A stretch of DNA of 64,000 nucleotides from Bacillus massilinigeriensis (GCF_900117315.1 NZ_LT630337.1:3349404-3413403); one strand, 5' to 3'; counted from the stretch's first letter, positions 15,780 to 24,291 are shown. Notes: a model not told the origin generated them from the sequence alone. Program-made: numbers and translations.

Positions 15780-17696
15780 TTGACTTATATTATGACAGAA
15801 AAACCAGAAGTAAAATCCCATATTTTTTTGACTGGGATTTCTGAAGCTACTTTAGAAATCATTCACCGATATAAAGATATATTACTTCCACTTGTGGATC
15901 CTATTGTGGACGAACTTTATGAAAACATTTTCAAAGTTGAGCATTTGAAAAAGATAATATTGAAATATTCCACATTAGATAAATTAAAAGTGACTCAAAG
16001 AGTATATTTAAGACAAGTTTTTTCACCTGTCATTGATGATAAATACATACAAAACCGTTACCGAATTGGTGAGGTTCACTCAAGTGTCGGTTTAGGCTTG
16101 GATTGGTACATTTCTATTTCACAGCAATATTTTCTAATAATATCAAGATACCTTAATCAAATTCTCCCTTCAACGGAAGCGCTGCCATTGTCAAATGGAA
16201 TCTTCTCTGTCATCAATTTTGATATGCAGATTATTGTTGTTGCCTACAACAAAGTCGAGGTAAATAAAGCTGTATTTCCTTTAAGATACGAATTTAAGCA
16301 TTTAAGAGTAAAGAATGGTTTAACAGAAAAGGATTTAGATAAATTAACAAGGTATAGTGGTTTATTTACCTTTCATCTTAATGAAATTTTAAAAACTTTT
16401 AAGGATTCCCTTCTCCAAAGAACAAAATTACTTCAATACGATAGAGGGGACACGGAACAATTAATCCAATATTTGCGGCGATTCTTTTTACAATTTTTTC
16501 AGGAAAAAGTCTATTATGATGAAGCTGTCTTCTTCCGTATTATGCGTGATTGGGTTGTTGTTTTAGTAAAGAAAAACATCTCTGAACAAAAATTAACAGC
16601 GATTATTGATTTATTAAATGAAATTGTCCGTGACTTCTTCCTTACAAAAATTGACACTCCCGAAAAGGACTATTATTCATTTGTAACCTCTTTCGAACGA
16701 TTGTCAAGATTTACTTTAGCAATCATGCATGAACTATTAATTCCATATAAATCCCTGGATCATTATCGCTTCCTACAAATCTATTCATATGAGATTGATA
16801 AGATTGACTTTGGAAAAATTACTTGGGTAGATGAGAATACCCTTCATTTATTGGAAACAAGAGGGATTAATAATCATGAGGTAATTGGGAAGAGATGCTT
16901 CGAATTATTTTATAATCGTGTATTTCCATGTGCTGGTTGCCCTATTCGAAATAATAGCCATGCCGCCTTCTTAACTACATACGGACAAGGAGAGAACGCC
17001 AAATATTATAAAACATGGCAGCTTCCACAGTCCAAAATGGGGGAACTAAGTCACGGCTTCCTCGTTAGTCAGGATGTAACCGAGGAATCCAATGTAATCT
17101 TTACTATGATTGATAGCCTAATTGAATTAGCGGAATTAAGGGATGATATAACAGGAAAACATGTTGAAAGGATAGGCCTTCTATCAAGTAAATTAGCGCA
17201 ATTGGCTGGTTTTGATGAAAAATTTATTGAAGATATTAGTCTAGCTGCCAAATTCCATGATGTTGGAAAGGTAGGAATCCCTGATTTCATATTAAATAAA
17301 CCTGGAAAATTAACAAATGAAGAATGGGAATCTATGAAAACTCACCCGACAATCAGGCATCAAATCTTAAATAAGCTAGACCTTCCTATTATTCAAATGG
17401 CTGCCAGTATTGCAGAAACCCATCATGAAAAATGGAACGGAGAGGGCTATCCCCATCAACTAAAGGGCGAGGAAATTCCTATCGAGGGAAGAATTGTCGC
17501 TATTGTCGATGTCTTTGATGCTTTGCTATCAAAAAGGGCATATAAAGATCCTCTTCCTACAGATAAGGTAAAAGAAATAATGATAGAGGGACGAGGAACC
17601 CATTTTGACCCAGATTTATTGGATTTATTTATCTCAATGTGGGACGACTTTGTTAGATTCCATCAAGGTTTAGAGGAGAATACTTCTGTTTATTAG
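15780..17696 (+). CDS. Globin-coupled sensor with PAS-like and HD-GYP (c-di-GMP phosphodiesterase) domains
   Basis: 638 aa from TTG 15780, with AGGTGG 9 nt upstream. Residues about 10-165 resemble a sensor globin: an all-helical region with RYRIGEVHSSVGLGLDWYISISQQYF, where the His would be the proximal haem ligand as in HemAT-type globins. A helical linker (165-330) is followed by a PAS-like domain (about 335-435) containing CFELFYNRVFPCAGCPIR, a CxxC pair. The C-terminal HD-GYP domain is intact: H461, HDVGKVGIP (from 493) and HHEKWNGEGYP (from about 548). It should hydrolyse c-di-GMP in response to O2, NO or redox state. Haem binding and substrate are inferred. Confidence 0.85.
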   Translation: MTYIMTEKPEVKSHIFLTGISEATLEIIHRYKDILLPLVDPIVDELYENIFKVEHLKKIILKYSTLDKLKVTQRVYLRQVFSPVIDDKYIQNRYRIGEVHSSVGLGLDWYISISQQYFLIISRYLNQILPSTEALPLSNGIFSVINFDMQIIVVAYNKVEVNKAVFPLRYEFKHLRVKNGLTEKDLDKLTRYSGLFTFHLNEILKTFKDSLLQRTKLLQYDRGDTEQLIQYLRRFFLQFFQEKVYYDEAVFFRIMRDWVVVLVKKNISEQKLTAIIDLLNEIVRDFFLTKIDTPEKDYYSFVTSFERLSRFTLAIMHELLIPYKSLDHYRFLQIYSYEIDKIDFGKITWVDENTLHLLETRGINNHEVIGKRCFELFYNRVFPCAGCPIRNNSHAAFLTTYGQGENAKYYKTWQLPQSKMGELSHGFLVSQDVTEESNVIFTMIDSLIELAELRDDITGKHVERIGLLSSKLAQLAGFDEKFIEDISLAAKFHDVGKVGIPDFILNKPGKLTNEEWESMKTHPTIRHQILNKLDLPIIQMAASIAETHHEKWNGEGYPHQLKGEEIPIEGRIVAIVDVFDALLSKRAYKDPLPTDKVKEIMIEGRGTHFDPDLLDLFISMWDDFVRFHQGLEENTSVY

Positions 17697-17842
17697 TAGA
17701 TTTTTGGTTTGAGGGTTGGTTGGTGAAGGTGGAGGGGGCTATGAAGCTAACTTAGGTTAGGTTCATTGGACAGCCTCCCAATAATTTTTTTTCTTGCACA
17801 AGTCCCTATATGTCGTTATAATTTTTCTTGTACCCGAATATC

Positions 17843-17915
17843 GGGGCATTAGCTCAGCTGGGAGAGCGCTACGCTGGCAGCGTAGAGGTCAGGGGTTCGA
17901 GCCCCCTATGCTCCA
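17843..17915 (+). tRNA. tRNA-Ala (anticodon GGC)
   Basis: GGGGCAT pairs with ATGCTCC across the acceptor stem, allowing one G-T pair. The D-arm AGCTCAGCTGGGAGAGC, the anticodon stem-loop CTACG-CTGGCAG-CGTAG with GGC at 17876-17878, and the GGGGTTCGAGCCCC T-arm are all perfect. CCA is not encoded. It is a solitary tRNA gene, unlike most alanine tRNAs in rrn spacers, and is followed by a terminator. Confidence 0.97.
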
Positions 17916-17922
17916 TACCGGA

Positions 17923-17955
17923 AAACCCTTGTATATCAAGGGTTTTTCGTTTTTC
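17923..17955 (+). terminator. Terminator of tRNA-Ala
   Basis: AAACCCTTG-TATAT-CAAGGGTTT hairpin followed by TTCGTTTTTC, eight nucleotides after the tRNA. Confidence 0.85.
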
Positions 17956-18015
17956 TTATTATATCACTGAGTTTAGTAAACCATATTTAGCCTATTATTG
18001 AGGATGACTTTCCAT

Positions 18016-18050
18016 TAAAGCCCCACACTAAATCGAGTGTGGGGCTTTTA
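18016..18050 (-). terminator. Strong terminator downstream of the small membrane gene at 18083-18256
   Basis: AAAGCCCCACACT and AGTGTGGGGCTTTT form a 13-bp stem with a 6-nt loop and A/T runs on both sides. It lies about 33 nt past the stop of the leftward small ORF and supports that ORF being expressed. Confidence 0.85.
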
Positions 18051-18082
18051 ATGTTTACATATTTATCTAAACCTTATAATTA

Positions 18083-18256
18083 TTAATGATTAAGTACAAC
18101 CTTCCATATTAATATCGGAATGACAAGAAGTGTGTAAAGAACTATTGAGAAAATAATAATAGGCTTTATTTCACTGAACTCACTTCCCCAGGTGCGAGAA
18201 TAAACACCATAAAAAAGAACCTCCAAAACAGGTCCAAAAATAATTAACCATACCAT
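18083..18256 (-). CDS. Small membrane protein, 57 aa
   Basis: An ORF below usual length cut-offs. ATG 18256 is preceded by GAAGGAG 9 nt upstream, and the frame reads MVWLIIFGPVLEVLFYGVYS followed by RTWGSEFSEIKP and a second hydrophobic helix ending in WKVVLNH. Two membrane segments flank a polar loop of about 12 residues. A strong terminator follows at 18016-18050, so ribosome binding site, frame and terminator agree. I do not recognise the family. It could be a small membrane regulator or a spore/stress membrane peptide. Confidence 0.6.
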   Translation of the reverse strand: MVWLIIFGPVLEVLFYGVYSRTWGSEFSEIKPIIIFSIVLYTLLVIPILIWKVVLNH

Positions 18257-18578
18257 TTCTTAAATTCTCCTTCTGAAAGATCTAAGTTGTCTTTTTTTCA
18301 TAAATTACTATATTACTTTTTGCCAAAATAAAAAAGCCCCTACTCGAGCAATCATTGGTTTTTGCAATTGATTCCCCTCTGCATTAATCCATCTGTCAGG
18401 TACAACTTATTTACTTACCACATTAACTTTATGATAAGGAAAAATTAGTTTTCATTTAAATGCTCAACGAGTCGACCGAGTAAATTACTTTAAACTAATA
18501 TTTCTTGGTCCTTGTAAATATTATAAGATATGCTATTAAACTGTTTTTAGAGTCCATTATTGAATGAGGGAGATGCAT
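18257..18578. other. Gene-free interval
   Basis: AT-rich sequence between two divergent membrane-protein genes. No convincing ORF, RNA or repeat was seen; it presumably holds the two promoters. Confidence 0.4.
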
Positions 18579-18977
18579 ATGTCTATTACATTTAGAAGAA
18601 AAATACTGGCAGCCGTAATTAGTAGTTTATTTTTTGCATTCATTTTTTCTATTCCTGGTGGATTAGAAATGAATTCATTTGCTATTTTATATTATTTAAA
18701 CTTTATGTTTGTCGTTTCATATGGGGTTATTACATCTTTATTTAGTGATTGGTTGAGTAAAAGAATTTTTACATCCACTTACTCTCGAGAAATTAGTTCC
18801 TTTCTATTCCATTGTTTATTCGGTTCAGTGTTAAAAGTTCTTAGTCTTGCTTCTGCCATTTCCTTTTTTATAATTGACCGTTTACTTATAAGAGTAAAAA
18901 TTAAATGGTGGACAGTAAATTTGTTATTATTAATTGTAATTTTAATATTTTTTATAGGTATTAATATTGGAGATTAA
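18579..18977 (+). CDS. Hypothetical four-helix membrane protein
   Basis: 132 aa starting at MSITFRRK; the third of three clustered ATGs is chosen because GAGGGAG lies 6 nt upstream of it. Four hydrophobic helices: about 8-27, 34-58, 76-103 and 110-130. Polar features are the GGLEMNS loop, LFSDWLSKR and the cytoplasmic RLLIRVKIKWW. No family recognised. It stands alone, with degenerate sequence downstream. Codon use and A+T content match the surrounding chromosome. Confidence 0.6.
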   Translation: MSITFRRKILAAVISSLFFAFIFSIPGGLEMNSFAILYYLNFMFVVSYGVITSLFSDWLSKRIFTSTYSREISSFLFHCLFGSVLKVLSLASAISFFIIDRLLIRVKIKWWTVNLLLLIVILIFFIGINIGD

Positions 18978-19093
18978 ATTTATTTGCGTTTACTTTGTAA
19001 AAGGTAGAAGCTATTGGCCCGTTAAAAGGAGGAAATAGTAATGTTAGTCTTGAAAATTAAGCTATCTTAGTTTTAAATTGATTTTCTTCAGAC

Positions 19094-19385
19094 TTATGGA
19101 TAACCTTTTATGAAAGAGCAATCAATTTTGAGGTAATCCAATTTAAATCTTTTCAAATACCCTATTGAAGAATTCCCTGTTCCAAAATCATCCAAGGCTA
19201 TTTCGATTCCTATACCTCTTAACTGATCAATAGCAGACACCCCTACTCCCTTCATTTTTTATTAAGGATTCTTCAGTAATCTCAATTTCAATGAGAGTGA
19301 GAAATAGATTACTTTGTTACATTCCTATTTTGTTTTTCAACTAGGTCTGCCTTCATTAATGTCTTTGCAGAAGGATTTTCTCAAT
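19094..19385 (-). pseudogene. Relic of an EAL-domain c-di-GMP phosphodiesterase
   Basis: On the minus strand one frame reads [19 protein letters not shown], then [26 protein letters not shown] and a stop at 19094. This is the conserved heart of EAL domains (DDFGTG, YLK-L--D-LKID-SFI). Just upstream another frame gives LIEIEITEESLI, the preceding EAL strand, and farther up ENPSAKTLMKADLV, with a stop and a frameshift between them. The EAL motif region and the N- and C-terminal thirds are missing. A dead gene, one of several c-di-GMP-related loci in the window. Confidence 0.75.
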
Positions 19386-19528
19386 TTTATACAAAATATC
19401 AGACACTCAAAGACAATAAACTCCCTTAAATACTAAACTTCACATTCAGTACACAAGGGTAATTCAATAATATGTCATGAACCGTTTCTTAAATCCATAA
19501 ATACGGAATACTATTATGAAAGATTTCA

Positions 19529-19557
19529 TTGACAAATCCTCTATTCAGTATTACTAT
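19529..19557 (+). promoter_or_regulatory. Promoter of the padR/DUF1048 cassette
   Basis: TTGACA (19529-19534), 17-nt spacer, TACTAT (19552-19557). The -10 lies inside the left arm of the large palindrome at 19543-19582, the geometry expected for repression. Confidence 0.65.
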
Positions 19558-19582
19558 ATACCAGTAGATAGTAATACTGAAT
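19543..19582. promoter_or_regulatory. PadR operator: 15-bp perfect inverted arms
   Basis: ATTCAGTATTACTAT (19543-19557) and ATAGTAATACTGAAT (19568-19582) are exact complements separated by 10 nt. It covers the -10 box and is about 75 bp upstream of the padR start. Long, widely spaced dyads are typical PadR targets. Part of the arm (TACTGAATA ... CTATTCAGT) recurs at 20522-20569 ahead of the ABC genes. Confidence 0.8.
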
Positions 19583-19654
19583 ATCTGTAACACCAAATAC
19601 TCGTATAGCATAGTAATAAAAAAAATATAAGTATAATAAAATGGAGGTGCGAAA

Positions 19655-20008
19655 TTGGAAAATATCACTGAAATGTTGAAAGGAGTGCTTGAAGGTTGTG
19701 TGCTTGAAATCATCAGCCGGGGGGAAACATACGGCTATGAAATCACACAGCAGCTGCGGAAACTTGGCTTCACGGATGTAGTTGAAGGCACAGTTTATAC
19801 GATTACCATGCGGCTTGAGAAAAACAAACTGGTGGACATCGAGAAAAAGCCATCCACTATGGGGCCACCGAGAAAATTTTACACCCTTAACGCAGCAGGT
19901 CAAGAGCAACTCGAATTTTTTTGGAAAAAATGGGAATTCGTCTCAAGTAAAATTAACGAACTCAAAACTAATAAAATCAAAGGAGAGAAGGAAAATGAAT
20001 ATTTTTGA
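19655..20008 (+). CDS. PadR-family transcriptional regulator
   Basis: 117 aa from TTG 19655 (GGAGGTG 6 nt upstream). Winged helix with [23 protein letters not shown] at the start and [23 protein letters not shown] as the recognition helix plus wing; [13 protein letters not shown] is the family signature, followed by a short C-terminal helix. The gene end overlaps the DUF1048 gene by 14 nt. This padR-DUF1048-ABC order is a common cassette in Firmicutes, where PadR represses the exporter and releases it on binding a drug or peptide. The large dyad upstream implies autoregulation. Confidence 0.9.
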   Translation: MENITEMLKGVLEGCVLEIISRGETYGYEITQQLRKLGFTDVVEGTVYTITMRLEKNKLVDIEKKPSTMGPPRKFYTLNAAGQEQLEFFWKKWEFVSSKINELKTNKIKGEKENEYF

Positions 20009-20336
20009 AAAAATCATTGGAAGTCTGGAAGACAAGCGGGAATGGAGAGCGATGGAGGAACGTGCGAAGGCACTTCCTAGTGAATACCGCAACGCTTACA
20101 AAGCTATCCAAAAATATATGTGGACAGCTGGTGGTGGTCCCACTGACTGGAAGGACAGCAGTCGAATCTTTGTCGGCATTCTCGACCTATTCGAAGAAGG
20201 AGCGGCTGAAGGCAAGAAAGTCACTGACCTTACAGGCGCGGACGTGGCTGCTTTCTGCGATGACCTAGTGAAGGATGAGCAAACTTGGAAGGATAAGTAT
20301 CGCAAGAAGCTGAACGATACGATTGGACGTGGCTAA
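19995..20336 (+). CDS. DUF1048-family protein
   Basis: 113 aa from ATG 19995 (AGGAGAGAAGG upstream). A longer reading of the same frame from 19782 would lie mostly inside padR and is rejected. Soluble, helical and charged: [24 protein letters not shown], then [44 protein letters not shown] as helical hairpins. I recognise it as DUF1048, which regularly accompanies PadR regulators; its biochemical role is unknown. It is translationally coupled to padR. Base composition is visibly richer in G and C than the flanking genes. Confidence 0.8.
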   Translation: MNIFEKIIGSLEDKREWRAMEERAKALPSEYRNAYKAIQKYMWTAGGGPTDWKDSSRIFVGILDLFEEGAAEGKKVTDLTGADVAAFCDDLVKDEQTWKDKYRKKLNDTIGRG

Positions 20337-20521
20337 TGGTGAAACCCTGGTAGATGATTGGCTTGTATCAAACTATAGACTTATTCTATCACAGGGGAAG
20401 AATTTCTTCCTTTTCCTACAAGCTAGTGGAAAACGCTATAACCACACTCTCGACAAGTATTAGGAAGATAGGAATCAGAGTACATGAAGCGATTAAAATA
20501 GTAAATTCAAAAGGTAGTTCC

Positions 20522-20569
20522 TACTGAATAGCTGGTTACAAGTATCATGTGTCACCTTCACTATTCAGT
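20522..20569. promoter_or_regulatory. Possible second PadR site ahead of the ABC genes
   Basis: TACTGAATAG at 20522-20531 and CTATTCAGT at 20561-20569 are inverted half-sites like those of the padR operator, but about 29 nt apart. They lie in the 335-nt interval between DUF1048 and the ABC ATPase, which holds no gene. This could be a second operator or a stem-loop in the cassette transcript. Confidence 0.45.
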
Positions 20570-20671
20570 TATATTTTCATCAGGTAGTAAGTATCACAGA
20601 ATATCAGTTTTACTAAGTAGTTAAATGGCTATCTTGCGCCATACTGCTCTATTAATAAGGAGGAAAAAGAT

Positions 20672-21445
20672 ATGAGCAATCCAGCGATTTCTGTAAAAGG
20701 GTTAAAAAAGTCATTTAAAAGTAAGGAAGTCTTAAAGGGGGTGGATTTTGAGGTGCAGCGTGGCGAAATTTTCGCACTTCTTGGTTCAAATGGAGCAGGC
20801 AAGACGACGGCGATCAACATCCTATCGACTCTAATGAAGCCCGATGGTGGCAAAGTAGAGATTTGTGGCTTTGATATCCAGCGCCAACCAGATCTTGTTC
20901 GGCAGAGTCTCAGCCTGACAGGGCAGTTCGCTGCTTTAGACGGTATGCTCACTGGGCGGGAAAATCTGATGATGATTGCCAAATTGCGGGGAGTTTCTCA
21001 TCCCGCTCAAGTTTCCGACAATCTACTTGCAAGATTCAGGCTTACCGATGCAGCCAATCGAAGAGCAGACCAGTATTCTGGTGGAATGAAACGTCGACTT
21101 GACATCGCAATGAGCATGATTGGGGCTCCAGCGGTCATTTTTCTTGACGAACCGACAACAGGACTTGACCCCGAGGCACGAATTGAGGTTTGGGATACCA
21201 TTAAGGAGCTTGCCGGAGGAGGTACGACCTTATTGCTGACGACCCAGTACCTGGAGGAAGCCGAAAAACTGGCGGATCGGATTGCCATCCTGCATGATGG
21301 GAAAATCATCACAACCGGTACACTTACTGAGCTCAAGGAGATGTTCCCGCCAGTGAAAGTGGAATACATTGAGAAACAGCCGACATTGGAGGAAATCTTC
21401 CTCACAATCATCGGCCAAGAAGGAGGAATTGTAAATGAAAAGTAA
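20672..21445 (+). CDS. ABC transporter ATP-binding protein, drug-export (DrrA-like) type
   Basis: 257 aa, AAGGAGG ribosome binding site. Walker A GSNGAGKTT (about 38-46), Q-loop LTGQFAALDG, signature YSGGMKRRLDIAMS (about 136-149), Walker B VIFLDEPTTGLD, and the switch His position reads TTQYLEEAE, with Gln in place of His. That Gln, and a short C-terminal tail (PTLEEIFL), are typical of DrrA-type daunorubicin/multidrug ATPases. It energises export by the permease encoded by the next gene, with which it overlaps 11 nt. Part of the PadR cassette and G+C-richer than its surroundings. Confidence 0.93.
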   Translation: MSNPAISVKGLKKSFKSKEVLKGVDFEVQRGEIFALLGSNGAGKTTAINILSTLMKPDGGKVEICGFDIQRQPDLVRQSLSLTGQFAALDGMLTGRENLMMIAKLRGVSHPAQVSDNLLARFRLTDAANRRADQYSGGMKRRLDIAMSMIGAPAVIFLDEPTTGLDPEARIEVWDTIKELAGGGTTLLLTTQYLEEAEKLADRIAILHDGKIITTGTLTELKEMFPPVKVEYIEKQPTLEEIFLTIIGQEGGIVNEK

Positions 21446-22184
21446 AACAGGGGTATTACTAGGGCGTTTAATGCGAAATATCATGCGTAGCCCCGATACG
21501 ATAATCACAGTTGCGATTACACCGATTATGATGATGCTACTCTTTGTCTATGTGTTTGGTGGAGCTATTCAAACAGGCACTGACAATTACGTCAATTATT
21601 TATTGCCAGGAATCTTGCTGATTACTATCGCTTCCGGTGTTGCATATACTTCCTTACGGTTATTTAATGATGTAAAGAGTGGGCTGATGGCGCGTTTCAT
21701 TACTATGCCCATCAAGCGTTCGTCCATATTGTGGGCTCACGTGTTAACCTCACTTGTTTCCAATGCTCTTACTGTCCTGGTAGTTATGGTCGTTGCACTT
21801 TTGATGGGCTTTCGTCCTAATGCTGATATTTTGGATTGGCTTGCGGTTGTTGGGATACTGGGGCTATTTACTCTGGCACTGACATGGCTAGCGGTCATAC
21901 CTGGATTGACAGCTGGGTCTATGGAAGGGGCAACTGCATACTCGTACCCGCTGATTTTCCTGCCGTTTATCAGTTCGGCATTTGTCCCTACCGAAACCAT
22001 GCCAAAAGTGGTTCGTGTGTTCGCTGAGAACCAGCCTGTGACTTCAATTGTAAATTCGATTCGTACCCTCTTGTATGAAGGGACAGTCAGCAGCGGTATC
22101 TGGACTGCACTATCCTGGTGCATTGGCATCATGGTCATCGCATACTTCATTGCTAGCAAAGTTTTTAAACGCCAGTTACGATAA
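21435..22184 (+). CDS. ABC-2 type permease, drug-export (DrrB-like)
   Basis: 249 aa with six membrane helices. The N-terminal amphipathic start MKSKTGVLLGRLMRNIMRSPD is followed by TVAITPIMMMLLFVYVFGGAI, then NYLLPGILLITIASGVAYTSLRLFNDVKSGLMARF, the ABC-2 signature. EGATAYSYPLIFLPFISSAFVPTETMP is the conserved loop of DrrB-type exporters. Translationally coupled to the ATPase. Together they should extrude a hydrophobic drug or peptide. The substrate is unknown, and the PadR control suggests an inducible resistance module. Confidence 0.9.
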   Translation: MKSKTGVLLGRLMRNIMRSPDTIITVAITPIMMMLLFVYVFGGAIQTGTDNYVNYLLPGILLITIASGVAYTSLRLFNDVKSGLMARFITMPIKRSSILWAHVLTSLVSNALTVLVVMVVALLMGFRPNADILDWLAVVGILGLFTLALTWLAVIPGLTAGSMEGATAYSYPLIFLPFISSAFVPTETMPKVVRVFAENQPVTSIVNSIRTLLYEGTVSSGIWTALSWCIGIMVIAYFIASKVFKRQLR

Positions 22185-22347
22185 TCACCCTTTTGAGATT
22201 TGGCCAAATCTATATTAGACACTGGAATAAATGTACTATCTATTACATGGGGCTGTTGCTTAAAGATCAGTGCAACCATTGATAAAATCACGGTAACGCT
22301 CAGGCTATGTACTTACTTGAGAAGGAATGCTAAACAAGTTGTAATTA

Positions 22348-22797
22348 GTGAAAGTTCTCTTTACCTTTATTGGATTTTACACATTTCCAGAAAATGTATT
22401 GCATAGTCAATCTCTGATACCATATGGTTTGGTTTCAACCCTTTTTCCTTTTATAACATTATTCGGGATTCGATATAGTCCAAAACAATGGATATGGAAA
22501 ATCCCTTTTTATTGGGCGATTGTTCATTTAGGAGTATTGGGAGAAGTAATATTAAAAAACACGAAAATTTTTGATTTTAAACCCGAATGGGATTTATGGG
22601 ACAGTTACACATTATGGTGGCTTAACTATTTATTATATGAGCTGTTAGGGGGAAAGATTATTCCCGAACATTTAAGAAAACCAATAAATAGTGAATCCTT
22701 TAGATATGGTAAATGGGCTTGGATTGTGTTACATATAATTGTCATTTCCACCATTTTCTTAGCAGGGGTTTTTGTGGGAGCAAAAGTATACAAATAG
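22348..22797 (+). CDS. CBO0543-like membrane protein, possibly lacking its N-terminus
   Basis: 149 aa from GTG 22348. Three or four hydrophobic segments. The conserved block is WDSYTLWWLNYLLYELLGGKIIPEHLRKPI, which I associate with the CBO0543 family of Firmicute membrane proteins of unknown function. No convincing ribosome binding site precedes the GTG, and homologues usually begin with an additional helix, so the 5' end may be deleted. The preceding 160 nt contain no clear gene. It follows the end of the G+C-rich ABC cassette, where local composition returns to A+T-rich. Confidence 0.55.
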   Translation: MKVLFTFIGFYTFPENVLHSQSLIPYGLVSTLFPFITLFGIRYSPKQWIWKIPFYWAIVHLGVLGEVILKNTKIFDFKPEWDLWDSYTLWWLNYLLYELLGGKIIPEHLRKPINSESFRYGKWAWIVLHIIVISTIFLAGVFVGAKVYK

Positions 22798-22811
22798 AAA
22801 AAAGAGCACTC

Positions 22812-23354
22812 TTAATTTTGAGCTTGCATCAATTCATATATCCTACGAGCTGTATTCACATTTCTGACCGTAACTTGTTTGTATATTTTTGTTCCAATAA
22901 TCTTAGACATTCCACTTTTGGTAACATGGTTCTTATCTACCGACCATAGGATTGCGCCCGGGACATACTTGACCGTGTCAATATTAGGCTTAATAACCAG
23001 ATTTTCAAGGACAGATTCATCATCAATTTCATCCCATAAAAACATAACTTCACTTCTCATGTCTTTGTCATTTTTCCATGTATCAGGGATAGCATTTATG
23101 ATCCCCCTGACATCATTGACACTACGAACGATCACTCTAATTTGTAATCCAAAATCATTAAGTATTGCTTCTTCCAAAATACGTGATAATTCAGTTTTTG
23201 ATAGGCTATCATTTGAAAAAATAATATTGCCCGTATTAATGTAGGTCACCACATCCTTCATCCCGACTTTTTCAAACGTTTGCTTAAGCAGCTTCATTTC
23301 AATGTTATTTTTCCCACCCACATTAATTCCGCGAAGCAGGGCGATATAAACCAT
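22812..23354 (-). CDS. DUF1697-family protein
   Basis: 180 aa starting MVYIALLRGINVGGKN. The second ATG (23354) is 6 nt from AAGGAGG; the first abuts it. The N-terminal signature ALLRGINVGGKNNIEMKLLK and VTYINTGNIIFSND are diagnostic of DUF1697, an alpha/beta ferredoxin-like duplicated domain with no established activity, widespread in soil bacteria. The C-terminal half has GAILWSVDKNHVTKSGMSKIIGTKIYKQVTVRNVNTARRI, also typical. Monocistronic and convergent with the CBO0543-like gene. Confidence 0.85.
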   Translation of the reverse strand: MVYIALLRGINVGGKNNIEMKLLKQTFEKVGMKDVVTYINTGNIIFSNDSLSKTELSRILEEAILNDFGLQIRVIVRSVNDVRGIINAIPDTWKNDKDMRSEVMFLWDEIDDESVLENLVIKPNIDTVKYVPGAILWSVDKNHVTKSGMSKIIGTKIYKQVTVRNVNTARRIYELMQAQN

Positions 23355-23601
23355 AACCATCCTCCTTACAATTGTTTACCTATTAGACCATTATATCTTC
23401 TTGAATATATATTTTATACTTACCGATATTTTCACATAATCTCATCTTTACTTTAACATATATATCCCTCTTAGTTGGAAGTGTTATTCAATCAAAACCG
23501 TCAGATTGTTAAATACCAAAATATATTACTTCGAGCCTTGCTAAGTAAAAAGTGGCAACAAAAAACCAGAATGGCTTACCACTCTGGTTTCTTTTAGGTT
23601 A

Positions 23602-24198
23602 TTATCTCAAGGCCTTTAATGCCCCACTCCATGCAACTACTTCTTCAAGCATGGCGTTAACATTGGTAAGATGTAGTTCAGCTGGTTTGAATTCACTCAT
23701 GTTTTCAAAGTCTGTAAATAATGATAAGGTTGGATGTGTCCGGACATCTGCCATTTTCAATTCTGCGCAAATTCCACGTAAATGCTCAGCAGCTCGTGCC
23801 CCTCCTGTTGAACCGTAACTGACGATTCCTGCAGCCTTGTTGTACCAATTTTCTCTTGCCATATCAAGGGCATTTTTTAAAGCTCCTGTAATGCTATGGT
23901 TGTATTCCTGAACTATGAAGACAAAACCATCTAAACTCGCAAGCTTTTCATTCCATGGACCAGCTTCTGAGCCATCAGTTGTTCCTAAGAATGGTAGATT
24001 GTAATCCGCGATATCAACAATTTCATATTCTGCATCTCCACGTTTGTCAGCAATTCCTTTTACCCATTCACCAACTTGTGGACTGACGCGTCCTTGGCGT
24101 GTGCTTCCTAAAATTATTCCAATTTTTAATTTTTCGTTTGTCATGGCATGATTCTCCTTTTCATTTGAATTTCCAAATAGTTTTGATAAAAATCCCAT
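23602..24198 (-). CDS. NAD(P)H-dependent FMN reductase / quinone reductase
   Basis: 198 aa from ATG 24198 (GGGAGGG upstream). An internal ATG after AAGGAGAATC would give a product 18 residues shorter, beginning at MTNEKLKIG. Flavodoxin-like fold: ILGSTRQGRVSPQVGEW binds the FMN phosphate, FLGTTDGSEAGPWNEKLASLDGFVFIVQEYNHS supplies the flavin contact loop, and YGSTGGARAAEHL the third. It reduces FMN, quinones or azo compounds with NADPH. It lies downstream of a DoxX gene with a MhqR-like operator, fitting an electrophile/quinone-stress locus as in the B. subtilis MhqR regulon (inference). Confidence 0.88.
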   Translation of the reverse strand: MGFLSKLFGNSNEKENHAMTNEKLKIGIILGSTRQGRVSPQVGEWVKGIADKRGDAEYEIVDIADYNLPFLGTTDGSEAGPWNEKLASLDGFVFIVQEYNHSITGALKNALDMARENWYNKAAGIVSYGSTGGARAAEHLRGICAELKMADVRTHPTLSLFTDFENMSEFKPAELHLTNVNAMLEEVVAWSGALKALR

Positions 24199-24291
24199 CA
24201 AAAACCCTCCCGTTTTTCCCCTTTTTAATATCTTATATTCTGGTTTTTAAGCAGCTTTTGTAACAATCGCCTGATCTTCTTTTGACATCAT

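Noticed and set aside
19782-19994. N-terminal extension of the DUF1048 protein
   Set aside because: It lies inside padR in another frame; the ATG at 19995 has a strong ribosome binding site and begins the family-typical sequence.
20005-20268. 87-aa ORF overlapping DUF1048
   Set aside because: Out-of-frame shadow of a real gene with higher G+C content; no separate signals.
22200-22406. 68-aa ORF beginning after the ABC permease, with GGGGCTGTTGC resembling an IS end
   Set aside because: No matching inverted repeat, no transposase motif on either strand and no ribosome binding site; treated as non-coding.
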